Shown here piece by piece: positions 9,627 to 19,000 of a DNA stretch of 64,000 bases. The notes below the pieces were generated by a model that was not told where the DNA came from, searched no databases, and was given only the letters and a program-made list of their open reading frames with translations. The first letter of the stretch is position 1. Each line of letters begins with the position of its first letter. The position numbers and the translations under genes are program-made. Origin of the DNA: Paenibacillus rigui (GTDB lineage Bacteria; Bacillota; Bacilli; Paenibacillales; NBRC-103111); assembly GCF_002234615.1 (NCBI RefSeq), contig NZ_NMQW01000011.1, forward strand, positions 1 to 64,000. The letters run 5' to 3'.

Positions 9627-10508
9627 ATGCCCTATCAGCGCGTTACCCTGGGGAGAATCGGTTTTAATCTTATCAACGCTCTATTCATGACGGCAATTGT
9701 CATCTTAACGCTCTATCCGTTTCTCTACATTCTTGCCTCATCACTAAGTGAACCCATCTATATTCAACAAGGCAAGGTCAGTATATTCCCGCAGGGCTTT
9801 AATTGGAAGGCATATAGCTTAGTGTTCGAATTTCCGATGCTCGGCCGTTCCTACTTGAATACGGTCGTTTACACAGTAGTCGGTACATTGATCAGTATGG
9901 CCTTGACCGTCATGGCTGCCTATCCGCTGTCCCGCAGAAGCATGTGGGGCAGAAAAACGTTGACTACACTGATTCTGCTTCCGATGCTTTTCTCAGGAGG
10001 GATTATTCCTTCCTTTCTGGTTGTCAACGCTCTGGACATGAGGGACACGATCTGGGCGATTGTTATTCCGGGGGCAGTGACTTCATTTTATGTTTTCATC
10101 ATGAAAACCTTTTTTGAAGCGATTCCCCATGAGCTTGAAGAAGCGGCTAGAATCGACGGTTGTACCCATATGCAAATTTTATTGAAAATTGTGCTTCCGC
10201 TGTCCCTTCCCTCTCTGGCTACAATCGGTCTGTTCTATGCCGTAGCACAATGGAACAGCTTCTTCCCTGCCATGCTTTATTTGGGGAGCAAGACCATGCA
10301 TCCGATACAGCTTCTGCTTCGAGATATCGTTATCATGAACGATACGGACTCTGTCCTTGGGGCAACGGATGCCTCGGAGAGGGCTTTGATGGGCGAAGCG
10401 GTAAAGTATGCAACCATCATGGTCGCAACGCTGCCCATTCTGGTCGTGTACCCTTTTGTGCAGAGGTATTTTGTACAGGGGGCAATGGTTGGCTCTGTAA
10501 AAGGGTGA
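9627..10508 (+). CDS. YtcP-type carbohydrate ABC transporter permease
   Basis: The 293-residue protein has six predicted membrane helices and the EAA loop HELEEAARIDGCTHMQILLKI. It ends in GSVKG, the usual C-terminus of this permease type. The gene starts 21 bases after the partner permease with an AAAGGAGG ribosome site, so the two should be co-translated. It is the second channel subunit of the importer whose binding protein is encoded next. Confidence 0.92.
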   Translation: MPYQRVTLGRIGFNLINALFMTAIVILTLYPFLYILASSLSEPIYIQQGKVSIFPQGFNWKAYSLVFEFPMLGRSYLNTVVYTVVGTLISMALTVMAAYPLSRRSMWGRKTLTTLILLPMLFSGGIIPSFLVVNALDMRDTIWAIVIPGAVTSFYVFIMKTFFEAIPHELEEAARIDGCTHMQILLKIVLPLSLPSLATIGLFYAVAQWNSFFPAMLYLGSKTMHPIQLLLRDIVIMNDTDSVLGATDASERALMGEAVKYATIMVATLPILVVYPFVQRYFVQGAMVGSVKG

Positions 10509-10620
10509 GCAGGGGGATCCCTGCGGTAAACTAAGATTCCAAAGGAAATGCCAAAGGACAAAGTTCCGCGCTCTGAGCAGCAACTGAAAAATATTGGAAA
10601 ATAAAGGGAGGTTTTTTTTC

Positions 10621-12201
10621 GTGTCAAACCTTTTTAAACAGCGCAAGTGGATCGTTCCAGCAGCCATGTCTTTAACCTTGGCAACCGTTGGGGTGCTGGC
10701 AGGCTGTACCCCGAGCGATAAGGGCGCAAGCGACAAAACCAATGCCGGAAAGAGCCCTGCTTCGGATAAGCCGATCACCGTTCGTTTCCTCGTTCAGAAC
10801 GATCCGGGCGCCCCGATGAAGAATGACATGCCATGGGTCAAAGAGTTCACTAAGCATACGGGCGTTCAATTTGATTGGATTGCCGGCCCGGAAAATGCAG
10901 ATCAATACAAGGAAAAATTCAATCTGACCATTGCTTCGGGGGATATTCCTGATTTAATGGAGGGGCCTGGCGATATGCTGATTAAAGGCGGCGATGCCGG
11001 CACGTTTCTTGCCATCGATAAATATTTGGACAAAATGCCTAATTTGAAAAAGCTGCTGGACGAGAATCCCGCCTATGCCCGTGCCTTAAAAACTGATAAC
11101 GGGAGAATTTACTTCCTCCCTCATTTTTTGGCGGTGAAAACCAACAACGCTTTTCTTGTGCGGCAGGACTGGTTGGATAAGCTGGGCTTGAAGCAGCCGC
11201 AGACGCCTGACGAGATGTATAACGTGTTGAAGGCTTTTAAGGAAAAAGATCCGAATGGCAACGGCAAGGCGGATGAAGTCCCTTTCACGACCCGCAACAA
11301 GAAGGTCGGATTGGGCGGTTTTGTCGAACCGTTCGGCGTCTCGCTGGAGGAGGATTTTATCGTCGAGAATGGCAAGGTCGGTTTTACTTACACGAATGCC
11401 AAGATGAAGGACGCTTTGGCTTACCTTAATAAGCTGTTTAAAGAAAAGCTGATTGACGGCGAATATGCTACGAACGATCAGAAGATATGGGATCAGCGCT
11501 TGGCTACGGAAGTGGCCGGCATGACCTGGGACGTCTTTGCCCGTCAGGATTACTTCAACAAGTCCATTCAACAAGCCAACAAGAATGCCAATATATCGAT
11601 GATGAATCCGTTAAAGGGGGCTGACGGAAAGCAGTACACCAAAAGTCAGCAGCTGCCTGTAGGGGCTACGGGGATCGCGATCAGCGCCAAATCTAAAAAT
11701 ATTGAGCAGCTGATTCAATGGGCGGATTGGTTCTATAGTCCGGAAGGGCAGCTTGCCTTCAACTTTGGTATCGAGGGTGATACGTATACCCTGGTCAACA
11801 GTCAGCCTCAATATACGGATAAAATTGTGAAAGATCCAAAATTGGCTCCAGGCAGCGTAATTAAGGCGCTTGGCCGACTTCACTTTGTCTCGAAGCTGGA
11901 TATCCGCTATGAGAATGCATCCCAATCCCCGGAGGTTGTCAAAAAGCGGGATGAGGTTGCTAAATTCGTGACCGATCGTTTTCCTAAGGAATATTTGTCT
12001 TACACGCCGGAGGAGCGTGAGGTTATCAACTCCAAGTATACGGAAATCAGCACGTTTAAAGATGAAATGTTTGACAAATTTGTTTATGGTGCAGAGTCGC
12101 TTGACAAGTTCGACGAATTTGCAGCCAAGATCAACAAGATGGGCTTAGCCGACGTCGTTAAGGTGCAGCAAGCTGCATACGACCGGTATATGAAGCGGTA
12201 G
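10621..12201 (+). CDS. LplA-type extracellular sugar-binding lipoprotein
   Basis: The 526-residue lipoprotein completes the importer encoded by the two preceding genes. The GTG start was chosen because AAAGGGAGG lies just upstream and the following residues form a signal peptide with lipobox LAGC; an upstream in-frame TTG lacks a ribosome site. The segment EKDPNGNGKADE resembles the calcium loop of the paralogue at the left end of the window. The ligand is probably an oligosaccharide released from plant polysaccharides, judged only from neighbouring glycosidases. Confidence 0.9.
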   Translation: MSNLFKQRKWIVPAAMSLTLATVGVLAGCTPSDKGASDKTNAGKSPASDKPITVRFLVQNDPGAPMKNDMPWVKEFTKHTGVQFDWIAGPENADQYKEKFNLTIASGDIPDLMEGPGDMLIKGGDAGTFLAIDKYLDKMPNLKKLLDENPAYARALKTDNGRIYFLPHFLAVKTNNAFLVRQDWLDKLGLKQPQTPDEMYNVLKAFKEKDPNGNGKADEVPFTTRNKKVGLGGFVEPFGVSLEEDFIVENGKVGFTYTNAKMKDALAYLNKLFKEKLIDGEYATNDQKIWDQRLATEVAGMTWDVFARQDYFNKSIQQANKNANISMMNPLKGADGKQYTKSQQLPVGATGIAISAKSKNIEQLIQWADWFYSPEGQLAFNFGIEGDTYTLVNSQPQYTDKIVKDPKLAPGSVIKALGRLHFVSKLDIRYENASQSPEVVKKRDEVAKFVTDRFPKEYLSYTPEEREVINSKYTEISTFKDEMFDKFVYGAESLDKFDEFAAKINKMGLADVVKVQQAAYDRYMKR

Positions 12202-12253
12202 AGGGATCTAAGCGCAAGCTTGGCATCATGTAAGATAGGGAACAGTGAGTAAG

Positions 12254-12323
12254 CGTCGTCTGTAAATCCGAGATTGTCCCTTCATCCTAGGGGGACTTCG
12301 GATACAGATGGCGTTTTTTTTCT
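12254..12323 (+). terminator. extended imperfect hairpin with T tract, likely terminator
   Basis: CGTCGTCTGTA...TCCGA pairs with TTCGGATACAGATGGCG around a central TGTCCC/GGGGGA stem. Eight T residues follow. It ends the preceding importer operon. Confidence 0.6.
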
Positions 12324-12334
12324 CACAATATTTC

Positions 12335-12370
12335 AAAGAAAACAAACAAAAATTGAAAGGAATCTTATGT
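12335..12370 (+). promoter_or_regulatory. shared CAAACAAA / TTGAAAG / CTTAT motif, copy 1
   Basis: The block AAACAAACAAAAATTGAAAG followed by CTTAT recurs in the same order and spacing upstream of the permease pair at 13.98 kb and the pectinase at 16.04 kb. About two thirds of 34 positions agree in all three copies. It likely marks a regulator site or an activator-dependent promoter common to three transcription units. Confidence 0.5.
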
Positions 12371-12465
12371 AAAAAATAAAACCTCCAAGCTACACTTAAT
12401 GCAAGACGAATAGCAACACGTCGCATTCACCAAAAACACATTAGGGGTATGAGGAGAGGATACAA

Positions 12466-13824
12466 GTGAAGAAAAAAGCGTGGGGGCTTGGAATGGCTAT
12501 GGTCATGCTGACCGGAATCGTGCTGACCGGCTGCGGGGATAACGGGTCTGCGTCCAAGGACAATGCTCAGTCAAACAGCGGAGCTGCGGGACAAGGTTCC
12601 GACAAGAAAACGACGCTTGAGTTTTGGGCGGCGGCCATTACACCGGAGAGGGAGGCTTTCTGGAAAGGCGTCGTGAAGGATTTCATGGCCAAGAACCCGG
12701 ATATTACCGTCAACTACTTGGGTGTGCCCGGAGATTTAAACGCTTACAATCAGAAGGTGAATGTTGCCTTATCCGCAGGCGAAGCTCCGGATATGATTAA
12801 TAATTTCACCTCCGATCTGGTGGCGCGCGGCGTACTGGAGCCGCTCGACGATTACCTTGCCAAGTGGGAAGGCAAGGATAAGATCACGCCCGGATCGATT
12901 GCTTCGATGAAATCTGCCGATCCCAAGGGCGGCAAGCTTTATGGCTTGCCCTACGGCGTACAGCCTTGGGTGATGTGGATCCGGCCCGATTGGCTGAAGG
13001 AAGCGAATTTGCCAATGCCCGGGACATGGGACCAGTTCCTGGACGATGCTCAGAAGCTGACCGACAAGTCCAAGGGTCATTATGGCTATGGAATCCGGGG
13101 CGGGGCCGGCAGTGCCAATACGCTGGAAATGCTGATGTACTCGTATTCCGGCATCACGAACTATTTCACCAAGGAGGGCAAAGCGACGATCAACGATCCG
13201 CTTCATGCTCAATTTGTTGAAAAATATTTGGGCGGCTATAACGTGAATACGCCTGAGGATGATCTGAACAAGGGCTGGACGGAATTGGCAGCCTCTTTCC
13301 AATCCGGCAAGGTCGGCATGATTTTCCACAACTTGGGTTCTGCGAGCGCACACGAAAAAGCGTTTAGCGGCGACCTGTCCAAGTTCACGGCGGCGGCATT
13401 CCCTAAGAGTGTCAAAGGCTACAATGTTCACCCGGGAGTCACACCGAGCTCGATGCTCATGTTAAAGTCGTCGAAAAATAAAGAGGCGGTCTGGAAATTT
13501 ATGACCTACTTTGTGCTGAATCATAATGGTGCCTACGGTAAGCTGTATGGAGAAATTCCGCCGAATCTTGACGCGATGAAAGAGGATTGGATTCAGAAAA
13601 TGCCTTATATGAAGACCGGCGCCGATCTTATGGCTTCCGCCGATACGAAGTTTACGGACAATCCTGTCTATTTGCCCAACTACACGAGCATTCAGCAAAC
13701 GATGGAGCCGATGATCCAGAAGGTCATGGCCAAGAAAATGAGTGCCAAGGATATGTTGGACGAATGGGCGAAGCAGCTGGAGAAGGCCAAAGCGGATTAC
13801 GAGGGCTCGAATAAAGGGAAGTAA
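12466..13824 (+). CDS. family 1 extracellular sugar-binding lipoprotein
   Basis: The 452-residue product has a lipoprotein signal peptide (lipobox LTGC) and the family 1 solute-binding fold; the core begins TTLEFWAAAITPEREAFW. GTG is the start, following GAGGAGAGG. With the two downstream permeases it forms a CUT1 importer. A closely similar protein (446 residues, sharing LGVPGD, GIRGGAGSANTLE/SIRGGAGSANTLE and AKQLEK segments) is encoded at 32.7 kb beside a two-component system. Given the adjacent pectinase genes, oligogalacturonides are the likely cargo, but that is inferred from position. Confidence 0.9.
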   Translation: MKKKAWGLGMAMVMLTGIVLTGCGDNGSASKDNAQSNSGAAGQGSDKKTTLEFWAAAITPEREAFWKGVVKDFMAKNPDITVNYLGVPGDLNAYNQKVNVALSAGEAPDMINNFTSDLVARGVLEPLDDYLAKWEGKDKITPGSIASMKSADPKGGKLYGLPYGVQPWVMWIRPDWLKEANLPMPGTWDQFLDDAQKLTDKSKGHYGYGIRGGAGSANTLEMLMYSYSGITNYFTKEGKATINDPLHAQFVEKYLGGYNVNTPEDDLNKGWTELAASFQSGKVGMIFHNLGSASAHEKAFSGDLSKFTAAAFPKSVKGYNVHPGVTPSSMLMLKSSKNKEAVWKFMTYFVLNHNGAYGKLYGEIPPNLDAMKEDWIQKMPYMKTGADLMASADTKFTDNPVYLPNYTSIQQTMEPMIQKVMAKKMSAKDMLDEWAKQLEKAKADYEGSNKGK

Positions 13825-13831
13825 AACAATC

Positions 13832-13876
13832 GCAGGCAAGGCTCCGTATCTGTACCGGCGCCGCCTGCCTTTTTTA
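13832..13876 (+). terminator. hairpin with T tract between binding-protein and permease genes
   Basis: GCAGGC and GCCTGC pair over a G/C-rich loop and are followed by six T residues. Located within an importer gene set, it may lower permease expression relative to the abundant binding protein. Confidence 0.65.
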
Positions 13877-13895
13877 TAGCAACGGATCGTTTTCT

Positions 13896-13930
13896 TTAAA
13901 AAAACCAAACAATGTTTGTAAGATATCTTA
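13896..13930 (+). promoter_or_regulatory. shared CAAACAAA / TTGAAAG / CTTAT motif, copy 2
   Basis: AAAAAAACCAAACAATGTTTG followed by TAAG and CTTAT aligns with copies 1 and 3. In this copy CAAACAATGTTTG is itself a near palindrome, which may show the core recognised by a dimer. Confidence 0.45.
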
Positions 13931-13980
13931 TTTAGCAAATGCCATTTGGAACCTATTATAGGAAGGGAGGTGATCATCCA

Positions 13981-14922
13981 ATGAAATTGGAACAGCAATT
14001 GACAACAAGGAAAGCCACCGGTTCAGCAAAGAGAAGAAAGTGGATCAGCAATGATAAATTTGTGCCTTACATTTTGTTCGCCCCAACTTTCATTCTTATT
14101 GCCGTTATCATGGTTTTCCCAATACTTCGGGTGTTTGAGTTAAGCTTTCAGAACTATGACCTGACGCGTCCCCAAGAGTTCGGCTTTGCCGGACTGCTCA
14201 ATTTTAAACGCATTTTATTCGAGGACGATCTCTTCGCAGGGACGGTTTGGGTGACGGTCAAATGGGTGGTCATCGAGGTGGCGCTGCAGCTCGTATTGGG
14301 CTTGTTCGTAGCCTTATTGTTAAACCAACGCTTTCTATTCAGAGGGCTGGTTCGTTCACTAGTCCTTGTGCCGTGGGCGGTTTCGGGGGTTCTTACAACC
14401 ATGTTGTGGTCATTGATGTACAATCAGCATATCGGAGTGATTAACGACATCCTGAAGAAGCTTGGATGGATTCATGAGGATGTTGCCTGGCTTGCCAACG
14501 TGAACACGGTATTCGGATCGGTCGCCGTTGCCGAGCTGTGGAGAGGCATTCCTTTCTTTGCCGTAACGCTGCTGGCATCCCTGCAATCGATCCCGAACGA
14601 TGTTTACGAGTCCTGCGAGGTAGACGGCTGCGGCAAGGTGAGGAAGCTGTTCTACATCACACTTCCTTATTTGAAGGAAAGTATTCTTTTTGCCACTTTG
14701 CTGAGGGCCATCTGGGAGTTCAATTCCATCGATATGATCTTCACCATGACGAATGGCGGTCCGATGAACATGACCACCACACTCCCGATTTATATGATGC
14801 AGACCGCGATATTAAAAGGGAACTACGGCTACGGCTCGGCCATTGGCGTCATCACCTTCATCTTCCTGATGATCTTTGTCATAGGGTATCTGAAGCTAAG
14901 TAGGAGTGGACAAGATGATTAA
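13981..14922 (+). CDS. sugar ABC transporter permease (MalF-like)
   Basis: The 313-residue protein has six predicted membrane helices preceded by a basic cytoplasmic tail, and the EAA loop around DVYESCEVDGCGKVRKLFY. The ATG 42 bases inside the longest open frame was chosen because AAGGGAGGTGATC, an almost complete anti-Shine-Dalgarno match, sits just upstream. It forms the channel with the overlapping next gene and works with the binding protein encoded before it. Confidence 0.9.
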   Translation: MKLEQQLTTRKATGSAKRRKWISNDKFVPYILFAPTFILIAVIMVFPILRVFELSFQNYDLTRPQEFGFAGLLNFKRILFEDDLFAGTVWVTVKWVVIEVALQLVLGLFVALLLNQRFLFRGLVRSLVLVPWAVSGVLTTMLWSLMYNQHIGVINDILKKLGWIHEDVAWLANVNTVFGSVAVAELWRGIPFFAVTLLASLQSIPNDVYESCEVDGCGKVRKLFYITLPYLKESILFATLLRAIWEFNSIDMIFTMTNGGPMNMTTTLPIYMMQTAILKGNYGYGSAIGVITFIFLMIFVIGYLKLSRSGQDD

Positions 14923-15754
14923 ATTGAGACGGGCATTTTCTTCCTTAACGTTGTTTCATATTCCAATGGCTGTTACGATGCTGTTCGTACTGCTTCCATT
15001 CCTGTGGGCCGTTTCGACTTCGCTAAAAAGGGAGACGGATATTATCAGCTCTTCCGTTCACTATCTTCCCAGCCCGGTGACGTTCGACAATTTCATCAAG
15101 GTATGGAGCGTCAACAAGTTCTCGGTATATTTCCTGAACAGCTTATTTATCAGTATTATTGCCGTTGTGTTCATCGCTATCTTATCCATTGCTAACGGGT
15201 ATGCGTTCAGCCGATTCAAATTTGCCGGGAAAAATATGTTTATGCTCATTCTTCTCAGCACCCAGATGCTGCCGGTTATCCTGTTTGTCATTCCTTTATT
15301 TTTAATTTTCAAAAATATGGGGCTGATCAATACGCCTTATTCTATTATTTTGTTTTATATCGTATCCCAGGTCGCATTCAACACACTGCTCATGCAGGGC
15401 TTCGTTTCCGGTGTTCCGAAGGAAATTGATGAAGCGGCCATGGTCGACGGGGCAGGAAGATACCGGATCATTTTTACAATCATCACACCGGTTATTCTCC
15501 CCGGGATCGTGGCAACCGCAGCGTTTGCTTTCATCGGATGCTGGAATGAGTTCCTGGTTGCATTCTCTTTTATTACATCGGCCCAAAAGTTTACGATTCC
15601 TATCGGATTGAAATTTCTGATCGGCGAATACAGTGTCGAATACGGCTCGCTCTCCGCCGGCAGTATCATAGGGCTGATTCCTCCTATTGCACTGTTTATG
15701 TACATTCAACGGTTTCTCATCCAAGGGCTGGCCGGCGGCTCGGTAAAAGGATAA
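14915..15754 (+). CDS. sugar ABC transporter permease (MalG-like)
   Basis: The 279-residue protein has six predicted membrane helices, the EAA loop (VPKEIDEAAMVDGAGRYRI) and the characteristic GSVKG C-terminus. The ATG start overlaps the preceding gene by eight bases and has TAGGAG at proper spacing; an upstream in-frame GTG would overlap that ribosome site. Overlap implies translational coupling with the partner permease. A terminator follows directly. Confidence 0.9.
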   Translation: MIKLRRAFSSLTLFHIPMAVTMLFVLLPFLWAVSTSLKRETDIISSSVHYLPSPVTFDNFIKVWSVNKFSVYFLNSLFISIIAVVFIAILSIANGYAFSRFKFAGKNMFMLILLSTQMLPVILFVIPLFLIFKNMGLINTPYSIILFYIVSQVAFNTLLMQGFVSGVPKEIDEAAMVDGAGRYRIIFTIITPVILPGIVATAAFAFIGCWNEFLVAFSFITSAQKFTIPIGLKFLIGEYSVEYGSLSAGSIIGLIPPIALFMYIQRFLIQGLAGGSVKG

Positions 15755-15762
15755 TCGAATCG

Positions 15763-15787
15763 AACCACTCCTCGAGTGGTTTTTCTT
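15763..15787 (+). terminator. rho-independent terminator after the permease pair
   Basis: A perfect stem AACCACTC / GAGTGGTT with a CTC loop is followed by a run of T residues. It isolates the importer from the pectinase operon. Confidence 0.85.
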
Positions 15788-15919
15788 TGTAGGCAAGAAA
15801 GTATAAGTTTCACAACCTTCGTCTATCTTGACAAACGCATGTCACCCTGGAAAGATGGCGAAGCCGTTTATCCTTGCTGAAAGACATGCTGTGCATGTAT
15901 GGCTTAGTAACAAACAATC

Positions 15920-15953
15920 AAAAAAAACAAACAAACTTTGAAAGAAAACTTAT
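15920..15953 (+). promoter_or_regulatory. shared CAAACAAA / TTGAAAG / CTTAT motif, copy 3
   Basis: AACAAACAAACTTTGAAAG followed by CTTAT matches the blocks upstream of the two importer units, supporting co-regulation of transport and pectinase synthesis. It lies about 90 bases before the pectinase start codon. Confidence 0.5.
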
Positions 15954-15955
15954 TT

Positions 15956-15969
15956 TGAAAGCGGTTTAT
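15956..15969 (+). promoter_or_regulatory. possible cre-like site
   Basis: TGAAAGCGGTTTAT matches 11 of 14 bases of the palindrome TGAAAGCGCTTTCA recognised by CcpA, but the right half is degraded. Carbon catabolite repression would make sense for a pectinase, yet the match is weak. Confidence 0.25.
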
Positions 15970-16041
15970 TCACAGTATGCTGTGTATGCCAAATGTTTTT
16001 CCCATGCAGTAAAAATATGATGGTAAAGGGAGTGCAGCTTT

Positions 16042-19000
16042 TTGAAAAGATCTCCATGGATGATCACGACAATGATTTTTTTAATAATTGTGTCTTATTT
16101 GCCCGGCTTGCCGCAGTATGTCATGGCAGACGCGCTCCATGCTTCTGCAAGCAGTACGGCAGCTCCGATCTATCCGCCGACAGAGCTTCGAATGTCGCCG
16201 GCTTCCAATACGGACAATTCGGTCGTGCTGGTTTGGGAGAAGCCGATGCTTTATTCGAACGTCACCAACTACAACATTTATGACAGCGAAGGCCGCTTCA
16301 TCGGGAAAACGCCCAAAACCTATTTTAAAATCGAAGGCTTGTCTTCCGAAACGGCCTATCGTTATACCATCCGGGCCCAGGACGCCTCAGGTATGGAATC
16401 ACTTGACAGTAATTCCGTACAAATCACGACGAAGCCGGTAGGGGTTAGGCTGAATGTCAAGGACTTTGGTGCAACGGGCAACGGACAAAGCCTGGATACG
16501 GCGGCCATTCAAGCCGCAATGGATGCCTGCCCGCCAGGGGGGACCGTTTATTTTCCGGCCGGATCTTATTTGACGGGAGCGCTATTTTTCAATCACAGCC
16601 ATATGACGGTGTATGTGGATGCTGGAGCCCAGATCAAACCGAGCAGACATAAAGCCGACTTTTTGCCTTTTGTAGCCGCCCGGCACAGCTTGGAGGAGCC
16701 GAAGGCTTACGCAAGCGTATTTAACGCAGGGGTTATGGATCATACCAACTATGGATTCTCGATTACCGATATCGCAATGATAGGACCCGGAACGATCGGA
16801 GACGAGGATAACGGTCTGGCGCTGCGGGAGGAATATGATCAAGATCAGGCTGAAGTCGGTGTTACTTACGGCGGAGGAAGCTTGCTGAGCTTTAATAACG
16901 CCCGGAATATATACCTCGACGGCTTGCAAATCAGAAACGGCATGATGTGGACGGTTGTTCCTGTGTACAGCAAGGACATTACCGCTTACGGCCTGGATAT
17001 TGTCACAACCGTTCATAACGGGGACGGGTTCGACCCGAACTCTTCTGAGAACGTATACATTCTTTCCTCGACCTTCCAGACCGGGGACGACAGCAGCGCG
17101 ATCAAATCGGGCATCAATCAAGAAGGCCGGGAGATCGGCAGACCGTCCCGGTTCATTTACTACCGTGGAGATACATTCAGCGGCGGGCATGGCGGAATTG
17201 TATTAGGCAGCGAAATGTCCGGCGGCGTCAGCGATGTTTTCGCGGAGGACTGCATTCTCACGCCTGTGGATGTTCCAACGAACGGAATTAATGCGGGCTT
17301 CAAGATCAAGACGAGCACGTCGAGAGGCGGCTATATTCGAAATGTTCAAATCAGAGACTCCCTCATTAACCGAATCGAGCTGAATTCGAACTATGACAAG
17401 CTAACGGTTCCCGACAATTATCCTCCGGATTTGAGCAACTTCCGATTCATCAACCTTCGAAATTCGGATACGAACGGGTCAGGCAACGTAATTTCCTTAA
17501 CGGGAGCCGCCTCGACGCCGACTTCAGACAATTCCTTGAAAAATGTTCAGTTCAGCAACTGCTCCTTCTATCAGGCCCAATTGGCCTATACGGAAAATAT
17601 TTATTTTAACAATTGCACGTTTACCCAACCGATCAGCGTTACGAACAGCAACAATATTGTGCAGGACGGTTCGGTCTTGTATGACAAATCGTTTCCGATC
17701 CGCGAGGATTTTACCAGCTATCGCACCGGAGATTTGCCCGGCGGCTACTGGACGGCAGCGACCGATATTCCAGGCGCGCTGAAAATTGCGGCAGACGGAT
17801 CACAGGAAGCCAATAGTCTTTATTTCGATGACACGGGCTCCGGTTATGTGCAGGCATCCCGAAAATTTACTGCGCAAACGGGTGTCGTTACGGCCCAAGT
17901 CTATATGATGCTCCCCGCGCCTCCCAATCTGACGAACGGTGTGCCTAACGGTACTTATGCAACCAAAGCGACCAGTAACCACAATCTGTTTCAGCTGCTT
18001 GGTTCGGACGGGAAGATGGCGCTGTCAATCACAACGCAAGGCAACGGTTCCTTAGGCTATAACATTAAAAATGTTACGGCGCCAGCCATTGTACCTAGCA
18101 TACCGCTTGGCAGCTGGTTTTCCGTTAAGGCCGTGATCGACTATCCTAACAAATCAGTAGACGTTTATTACAATGGAACCAAGGTGCTAAGCGGACAGCC
18201 GTTCTATGATGCGACCAGCATTCCCAAAGACATCGGCACCTTCAAAACCATCACGCCCAATAATAATACGACGGTTGCCGCCCAAGTGTATTTGGACGAT
18301 TTGATGATTGAAGGCACATCGGCTTCAAATCAGGGCTACGGGATCAATCTTACCTCGTTGACCGGCGCCAATAGTATCTCGGCCAAAGGAGGCAGCCTGC
18401 AGTTCAGCGCTGCAAAAACGACGGGCTCTTCATCGTCCGTTGCATGGGCGGTCTACCAAAGCGACCTTACCCCGACGGATGCTGCAATCATCGATTCCAA
18501 CGGGGTTCTGACGGCGAGAAAAAATGGAAATGTGGTTGTCACGGCATCGATGAATGACGGCACGGCTGTTGTAGGCTTAATGCCGATTACAATAACCGGA
18601 CAGCAGTCCATGACAGGATTCAAGCCTGTAAGTGTAACCACTGCGGTGGGAACACCGCCGGAGCTTCCTTCTGTCGTGTCCGTTTGCTGGGACGACGGCT
18701 CGGTAACCCCTGCTTCCGTCACATGGGATTTGGTCATTCCTGCACAATATAAGCAGACCGGGCCCCTGACAGTCCAAGGGACAGTGGAGGGCTTTTCCCA
18801 GAGGGCTGCGGCTAAAGTTAACGTTGTGCCCCTAACCGTCAGCGGCTACAAGCCCGTTGTGATCAAGACTACCCCGGGAACCGCGCCAAGCCTTCCGGAG
18901 AAGGTAACCGCGCTCTTGAACAATAAGACCACGCAGACTCTTCCCGTCGTATGGAGCGGTGTTTCTCCCGATCAATACGCTGGGGTCAATGTCAAAGGCT

